Below, one piece after another: positions 58,401 to 64,000 of a DNA stretch of 64,000 nt. The DNA is taken from contig JAMKCH010010316.1 of the NCBI GenBank assembly GCA_023653785.1, positions 1 to 64,000 on the forward strand, read 5' to 3'. The translations under genes were made by a program, and so were the position numbers. How positions within the stretch are numbered: position 1 is the first letter of the stretch; every line of letters begins with the position of its first letter. Under the pieces are notes generated by a model. That model was not told the DNA's origin and ran no database searches. It saw only the letters and a list, made by a program, of their open reading frames with translations. Source of the DNA: Ophioderma brevispina (taxonomy: Eukaryota; Echinodermata; Ophiuroidea; Amphilepidida; Ophiodermatidae).

Positions 58401-60681
58401 TGTAACCAAAGGGAAATGTTCTATCACTCCCCGAAACACATGAGCGTAAGCACTGGCAAACTGCTATATTAAAACACTGAAGAAAATAACTAAGTTCTCA
58501 AGATGTGTGACGTTCCATTTACCAATTAAATAAATGGCAGCTCAACAAGGCCTGTACAGAAAAAGATGTACATAAGCTGGCATCCAGAAATCCAGTGAAG
58601 AAAAAAACATTGAAGTGGTGCAACAAAAAATTTCGGCCTACGCGGCAAAGGACCCAGCGCCAAGGGCGGCAAAATGACAAAAAGTAGCCCCAATTTCCCT
58701 TTTCGTCTTAAGCGCGTGGGAGGGCGCTATTTTTACGAAAAAAATGCCATTTTGATTTTTGAACTATTTTTTTATTTATTTTTATATTTTATTTATGTTA
58801 TGTGAGGGCCGCTAATTATTTTACGAAAAAAAATGACGAATACTGTCAAGAAAATGTACCGTTTTAAAGTCCTCGAATACCAATCATTTGATTATATTCG
58901 CAACAGAAAAGGATGCCGGGCGGCGTGTCCTCCTTTTTACTTACATGCCCTCTCACGTTTACCCAAGTGAGCCGGAATGAACCCTACCCTTTGAAACATT
59001 GTACCACCCATGACGGTCACTGTTTGTTAGGCTACTTATTTGGTGTTTAACCTGAGTGAGCGGCTCTAATCCCCGTTCGGGTTGTAAGGAGCACATCCTC
59101 CAGCGTGTAAGGTTTAATTGCATGGCCCCTCAAGTGTACCACCCATGATGGTCACTTTTTGTTTGGATCTAATTATTTATTGTTTGTGTATACCTGAGTG
59201 AGAACCTACTCCCCGTCGTGTAAGGAGCAAAAAGGCTGACAAAGCACTCCGAGCACGGGGGATGAAGTTGAGAGTTGTTCTACTATTGTTGTCAATACCC
59301 GAGGGCGGAGTCCGATCGAGAGTACCCCCCTGTAGTGAATGCAGGTTAAAGCCTTTCAAGAAGAAAGAAAGGAAGCGCTAATCAATTTACGGACCTTTTA
59401 AAACTTTCTGGGAAGTCATCGAAATTAAATGATTGTACAGCGGTGATTGAGGGATACCCGCGGGTGCCGCGCCTTGGGACTATGAAAAGTAGCCCAATTT
59501 GGGGAAACCCGCGGCGGCCTTTTTTTAGGAGCGGCAGGCCTGTAAAAAGTAGCCCAATTTTTCACTTTCGATTTTTTAGCGCGTGTGAGGGCGCTATTTT
59601 TACGAAAAAAATGCCATTTCGAGTGACCTATTTTATTTATTTTATATTTTATTATTTTATTGAGGGCTGCTATTTTTTTTTTACGAAAAAAATGACGAAT
59701 ACATGTCAAGAAATGTTCCGTTTTAAAGTCCTCGAATAATTTACCAAATCATTTGATTATATTCGCAACAGAAAAGGATGCGTGCGGCGTGTCCTTGTGA
59801 ATTACATAGCCCTCTCACACGTTTCACCCAGTGCGAAGCGGAATGACCGCTACCCTGGAACATTGTACCACCAATGACGGTCACTTTTTGTTTGGATAAT
59901 TATTTGTTGTTATACCTGAGTGAGCGACTATACTCCCCGTCGTGATATATGTAGTGGTAAGGAGCACATCCTCCAGCTTAGTAAGGTTTAATTGCAGTGC
60001 CCTTCTACGTACAACCCATGACGGTCACTTTTTGTTTGGATAATTATTTGTTGTTATACCTGAGTGAGCACCTACTCCCCGTCGTGTAAGGAGCAAAAAG
60101 GCTGAACAAAGCGCTCAGATCACGGGATGAAGTTGAGAGTTTGTTACTATTGTTGTCATACCCGAGCGAGTACCGATCGAGTACCCCCCTGTAGTGAATG
60201 CAGGTAAAGCATTTTCAAGAAGAAAGGAAGCGCTAATCAATTACGGACCTTTAAACTTTCTTGGAGCTCGAAATAAATGATGTACAGAGAGGGATAAAGG
60301 ATACCCGCGGGTGCCGCGCCTTGGGACTATGAAAAGTAGCCCAATTTGGGGAAACCCGCGGCGGCCTTTTTTAGGGCGCGGCAGCATGTAAAAAGTAGCC
60401 CAATTGTGCGGGTAAACCGCGGCCGTGGCACACTGAATAATATGTGCTTTGTCAATTCTTTATAATAGCTTTCTGAATTGTGTTTGCCTTTGCGTTTTGA
60501 TTGATGTGGAAGCTAAAAAATGCAACTTCATTATGTAATTAATCTATTGTGTTGGCTATACAAATTGGTTCCACTCTAATGAAGCAAAATGAAGACTGTA
60601 CAGAAAACTTATGTGGGCTAGTCTGAGATCAAGCTCTTCCTGCTTGGTTGATATTGCCTTAAAACTTGTTTGACTCTTACA
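58401..60681 (-). repeat. 5' LTR of the Gypsy element, split by a tandem-repeat insertion
   Basis: LTR sequence matching 50749-51165 is present at 58401-58611 and again at about 60486-60681. The part between is foreign. Rejoined, the LTR is close to 410 bp. Confidence 0.85.
58612..60485. repeat. Inserted tandem repeat of about 850-860 bp units inside the LTR
   Basis: The landmark AAAAAGTAGCCC occurs at about 58680, 59543 and 60390, giving periods near 863 and 847 bp. Each unit contains GAGGGCGCTATTTTTACGAA, ATATTCGCAACAGAAAAGGA, a doubled sub-block with ATGACGGTCACTTTTTGTTT and CCTGAGTGAG, and GGGTGCCGCGCCTTGGGACT. About two units are present. No reading frame is convincing. The outermost sequences near 58620 and 60420 are only weakly inverted, so I cannot assign a transposon class. 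Confidence 0.75.
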
Positions 60682-60849
60682 CACACACAGTTTGCTTTTC
60701 TATCACGATGTCAAACATCAATACTAGACGCCGGATGATTTGTTAACAAATATCTTTCGATATTCAATCATTCAAATTTCGGATAAATGGGCAAATATTG
60801 AACAAAATAAAGTTCATACAATTGAAAGTTGTAGATTCATTATTGACAA

Positions 60850-60945
60850 TTTATACTCTCAAAATAAAATTCTTTAAAATTATTTACTCTCAAAATTATT
60901 TAACTCTCAAAATTATTTACTTTCCAAAATTATTATACCTAAATT
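60850..60945. repeat. Minisatellite near the right end of the Polinton
   Basis: Units of ACTCTCAAAATTATTTA are the inverted form of the 17-bp array at 17545-17718. It lies about 25 bp inside the right terminal repeat. Confidence 0.75.
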
Positions 60946-60968
60946 TAATCTTTTTCGCTTTATCTCAT

Positions 60969-61243
60969 TGGTCATGCATGCACATACTGCCTGGAATGGT
61001 CCAATATTTTCCACAACCATCTTGCCGTACAACCATATGAGTTGCCCACTGTCCTCCTTCCTCGAATTTTTTTCCTCCACCTCGGGGTAAAGTTGAAAAT
61101 GGGCTGATTGTGGGAAGAGTGAGATTTTTTTTGGTTTTTTTCTCACCGGGAAGTTGACAGCCCGCCTCCACCCTCCCCTCGGATTTTTTTTCTCCCGGGA
61201 AAGTTGAAAGTTGGATGAGGTGGGAATAGTAGACAATCTTACT
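60969..61243 (-). repeat. Right terminal inverted repeat of the Polinton
   Basis: It is the reverse complement partner of 16771-17033. On the minus strand it begins AGTAAGATTGTCTACT and ends near CATGCATGACC. The outer tip and most of the length align with the left arm apart from small indels and an extra poly-A/T stretch. Confidence 0.9.
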
Positions 61244-62340
61244 AACTGCCCCTGTCGGGTCAAAGTACAATATTTTCATCAATCAATTCATAAAAATGAA
61301 TTTTATTAAGAACACACCAAATGCTCAATTCCCCAAAATGGGCAAAAAGTATATTAATTGCAAAAAATATAATTGACATATTTGGAACCAATTACTGTTG
61401 GAAGCTATTGTATCAATCATATTGGCAAAAAGCATTTTTTCATGGATGATCAATTTAGGAACCATGGTCCTTATTCCTCCTCCACCCACCTTTGTCTGTC
61501 CCTCTTTGCCCTCTTCTCTTTCATGTGTCCCTCAGAAATTTCTCTCAATTTCCTTTTTTTTATTGTTTCCCTCTTACATTTATGTGAAGCCGTTTTTTAC
61601 CATATTTCTCTTACCCTACTTAATAAAACTGGTCCACTATCCTAACAACGAGTTTTAAATTTTGAGATACAACTGAGAAATTAAGCTAATTAAGTGAATG
61701 CAATTTGTTAAAACTAACATATGTCAAATGTGGTTTTGCATATTAACCATTTATATATATTGCTGCTACATCTAAATTGTAGCCCTTTACACAAGAATAT
61801 GGAAAATGATCAAACATGCAGGACAGGGCATAGCAAGGATGCAAAGGGTTGAGGCAGCCAACCAAACCAAATCACAGGCCAGCCAATAACAAAGAAATCT
61901 CAAAAATGGGGCTCAAGGGAATTGACGCAAAAAGTGTGGATTGAACCACCCTGTTTTGTCAAAAAATTACATTTTTTAAGCAAACAAGAGCACCAATGGT
62001 GCTGAGTCTCTATGCTTTAATAGTATCGAGACTACATTGTTGACAGGTGGTAAATTAGCGATGATTGATTGAGAAACTTTGACATTTTGACTTGAGTTGA
62101 ATGGGGACTGCCATTGACCTCAGGTTTATCATGCGATTCAATGAGACTTGCGACTTCACTTGACGTGGGTGACATCACGGCATGCTATGATTCAGATTTG
62201 AAAAGTATAAAAAATGGTTATAAAAAAGTACCACGTTCCCCGGACGCTTGTGTCGCTGCCATCATTGTTTTGGTTTGTAAAACGGAGTCAGTCGTAGAGT
62301 TGATGTTTGATAGATTTTTGCCAGTGTTTTTTGTTTGAGA
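61244..62340. other. Right flank without a recognised gene
   Basis: The sequence is AT-rich. Frames at 61373-61658 (plus) are hydrophobic and Ser/Phe-rich, with no motif and no coding neighbours. I treat them as chance. Confidence 0.4.
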
Positions 62341-62359
62341 GAGACTTTGGTTGTTTGGT

Positions 62360-62785
62360 ATTGAAATTGGGTCAAGTCAAACATAGGGGTCATCAAGGTC
62401 AAATCTGTGCTACATCACAATTAAGTCATGGCCAGTGGTTTTTGAGTTAACTTTGGTGGCCGTAGCATCTTATGTGCCAAGAAATGTAGTTTTAAAGATT
62501 TTGCCAAAATGGGTCAAAGTCACATAAGGGTCATCAGAGTCACTTTGTTTACACACATAATATGAGCTGGGCCGTGGTTCTCCGGACCAAGTTTTTTTTT
62601 TGTTTATGAAGTAATCAGATGATGGATGTCAAGAAATTACAATTGTTACCCTTTGTTTGATTTTAATGGAAATTGGGTCAAAGGTCACGAAGGTCACGTG
62701 GGGTCATCAAAGGTCCAATCTGTGTATATCCCACCTTAAGTCATGGTACAGTGCGTCTTTTGGTAACTTTGGTAACTAAGCTTTC
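62360..62785. repeat. GGTCA-rich repeat, about three degenerate units
   Basis: Units begin GGGTCAAAGTCACATAAGGG or GGGTCAAAGGTCACGAAGG, continue GGGGTCATCAAAGGTC with AATCTGTG, then TTAAGTCATGGCCAGTG and AACTTTGGT. Spacing is about 150 bp. The same family is scattered at 20260-22770 inside the Polinton. Confidence 0.7.
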
Positions 62786-62876
62786 AGTATTCAACAGACC
62801 AAAAATCGTTTTTTTGACCCAAGAAATGACATAATGACATGAAAAGGTGAAAGAAAGGATTATAAAACTTAAAAGC

Positions 62877-64000
62877 TAAAGCTTGAAAACTAAGCTACCT
62901 ATGCCCATAGGACTGGATTCATCATAATAATAATAATGTGTATTTTAAAGCGCGACATATCCACGAAAAGTGCTCAAGGCGCTGTGCGGCGGCAATGAAA
63001 GGCGCTCAGCACATCAGAGGAACCCATAATACCAGAAAAAGATTATGTGAAGAAGCTCGATTTTTAGAAGGCAGGAGGAAACCGGAGTATCCGGAGAGAA
63101 GATAACCTGCGGGAACGAGTATGGATCGAGAAACCAAATTCACATAAAGCCCCAAGAAACGGAGCCCACTACCGGGAATCGAACCCGGGAACTCATTGGT
63201 GAAAGGCCGAGAGGTGAGGGAAGATACGCTTCGCCAACCCGTTCCCACATGAGTAGAGACCTCTTTAAAAATACGCTTTTCCAGAAAAAAAATGGACAGA
63301 GCTCACCGCCGTCCGACAGCCCCCTTTAAGGAACTGTAAGTATAGAAACTAAGTCCGTCTGATTTGTTTATATTACATGAAAAAGGAGGAAAGTCTTAAA
63401 TTTTGGAGGATCATAATTTAAAAACTGAGCCATCAACATACAACTGCATCATGAGAGAGCTCTTTGAATAACTCTCCCGAAAAAAAGGAGTTCTGCCATC
63501 TGACAGTCCCCATTTAAGAAACTGTCAGTATGACACCAGAGGGTGTTTTGAATCAATCCCATGATGCATAGCAATGTGCCTATACTGTACTGTACTAAAC
63601 AAATGTCAGTACTTAGGGATAAAAAGTGTTCCAAAAGTTTAAGAACCACAAGACATTTCATAATCATGCAAAAAATCCCTAACTACTAATGCTTTGTGGG
63701 CTAAAATGAGTATTAAAGTCAGAGTTTTTATGTATTAATAATAGGATTTTTATGTGATCACATGACCCTATTGAGGTGAAATTTCCCAAAACTGGTGCAT
63801 TGTGGGATTGACTCAATACATCCTCTGGTATGACACAGTCCACGTGGAGAATATTGTTTAAGTACAGTGGCACATTAAAAACTTAGTCTAAACTTTAAAG
63901 GCTCATACCTTGAAAACTAAGCTACCTATGCACGTATGAGCTGCATCATGAGATAGAGCTCTTTAAAATACAGCTTTTGCAGAAAAAATGGACAGAGCTC
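62877..64000. repeat. Dispersed repeat in about three copies, one holding a SINE
   Basis: A block reading AAAACTAAGCTACCTATGC, then GCATCATGAGA-like and AGAGCTCTTT, then ATGGACAGAGCTC occurs near 62880/63250, 63420 and 63905. A CTGACAGTCCCC-like piece follows at 63320 and 63500. The first copy is split by the SINE, and the last is cut by the end of the window. Confidence 0.65.
62925..63246 (-). mobile_element. tRNA-derived SINE, about 320 bp
   Basis: On the minus strand it starts near GTGGGAACGGGTTGGCGAAG, containing an A-box-like segment. GGTTCGATTCC is a perfect B box of the RNA polymerase III promoter. A non-tRNA body follows, with CTCGTTCCCGCAGGTTATC and GAGCGCCTTTCATTGCC, and the tail is ATTATTATTAT at 62925-62938. 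SINEs of this form are common in marine invertebrates. The tRNA-like part is not a functional tRNA gene. Confidence 0.85.

Larger units (their letters stand above)
50749..60681 (-). mobile_element. Gypsy-type LTR retrotransposon, full length but decayed
   Basis: LTRs with TG...CA ends bound it: 50749-51165 and 58401-60681, the latter split by another insertion. On the minus strand the sequence just inside the 5' LTR is TTTGGTGGCAGCGGTGG, a classic primer-binding site. Gag, protease, reverse transcriptase, RNase H and integrase follow in Gypsy order from 57164 to about 51800. A purine-rich tract lies before the 3' LTR near 51168-51200. The flanks CACAG and CACAC may be a slipped target duplication. 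The element sits inside the Polinton, so it is younger. Confidence 0.9.
16771..61243. mobile_element. Polinton/Maverick (adintovirus-like) endogenous virus with nested insertions
   Basis: Both ends carry the same sequence in inverted orientation, starting AGTAAGAT, and Polinton termini classically begin AG and end CT. Between them lie remnants of protein-primed family B polymerase, retrovirus-like integrase, packaging ATPase, capsid protein, fibre and other virion-type genes, which together define the group. The 44.5-kb span exceeds the usual 15-25 kb because of the LINE, Gypsy, LTR-like and MITE insertions listed separately. I could not find a matching 6-bp target-site duplication: the flanks read CCCATT and AACTGC. 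All main genes are broken, so this copy is dead. Confidence 0.9.

Noticed and set aside
61373..61658. Possible small membrane protein
   Set aside because: The hydrophobic, Ser/Phe-rich frame arises from T/C-rich sequence. No start context, motif or neighbour supports it.
63130..63246. tRNA gene on the minus strand
   Set aside because: The B box is perfect, but the rest does not fold as a cloverleaf and continues into a SINE body with an ATT tail.

Overview
This is nuclear DNA from an animal, most likely a marine invertebrate. It is AT-rich, has no dense gene array, and is packed with eukaryotic transposons: a Polinton, a Gypsy LTR element, several non-LTR retrotransposons, a mariner, MITEs and a tRNA-derived SINE. 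I cannot name the species. I recognise no complete host gene. Almost every coding region is broken by frameshifts. Some of that is real decay, but so many small indels suggest part of it may be uncorrected long-read error, so gene models are given as remnants unless a frame is clean.

The core is one very large integrated virus-like element, a Polinton/Maverick (adintovirus-like), at 16771-61243. It is bounded by inverted repeats of about 265-275 bp that begin AGTAAGAT. On the minus strand its left part holds an 86-aa protein, a 220-aa hydrophobic protein with an overlapping PTAP/PPLY late-domain motif, a fibre-like protein with tail-fibre-type repeats, and a second probable virion protein. 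The middle holds a proline-rich membrane-anchored protein and a small protein (minus strand), then a capsid gene, an A32/FtsK-like packaging ATPase and unnamed genes (plus strand). The right part holds a retrovirus-like integrase (plus) running tail to tail into a protein-primed family B DNA polymerase (minus). Together these make a DNA-virus kit for replication, integration, packaging, shell and attachment. I did not find the expected adenain-like protease.

The element is swollen to 44.5 kb by nested insertions: a tandemly duplicated LINE (23499-30825); an 814-bp palindromic LTR-like insertion in the ATPase; a CR1-like LINE fragment, a TTAA-flanked MITE and an internal duplication in the polymerase; and a 9.9-kb Gypsy element (50749-60681) whose own 5' LTR is split by a roughly 1.9-kb tandem repeat. 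Removing these leaves about 20-24 kb, close to a normal Polinton.

The left flank (1-16770) holds an unrecognised stretch, a 1.01-kb tandem repeat, a decayed mariner with long inverted repeats, a complex satellite invaded by a LINE 3' end, a 299-bp MITE and a LINE tail. The right flank (61244-64000) holds GGTCA-rich repeats, a tRNA-derived SINE and copies of another repeat that preserve the SINE's empty site.
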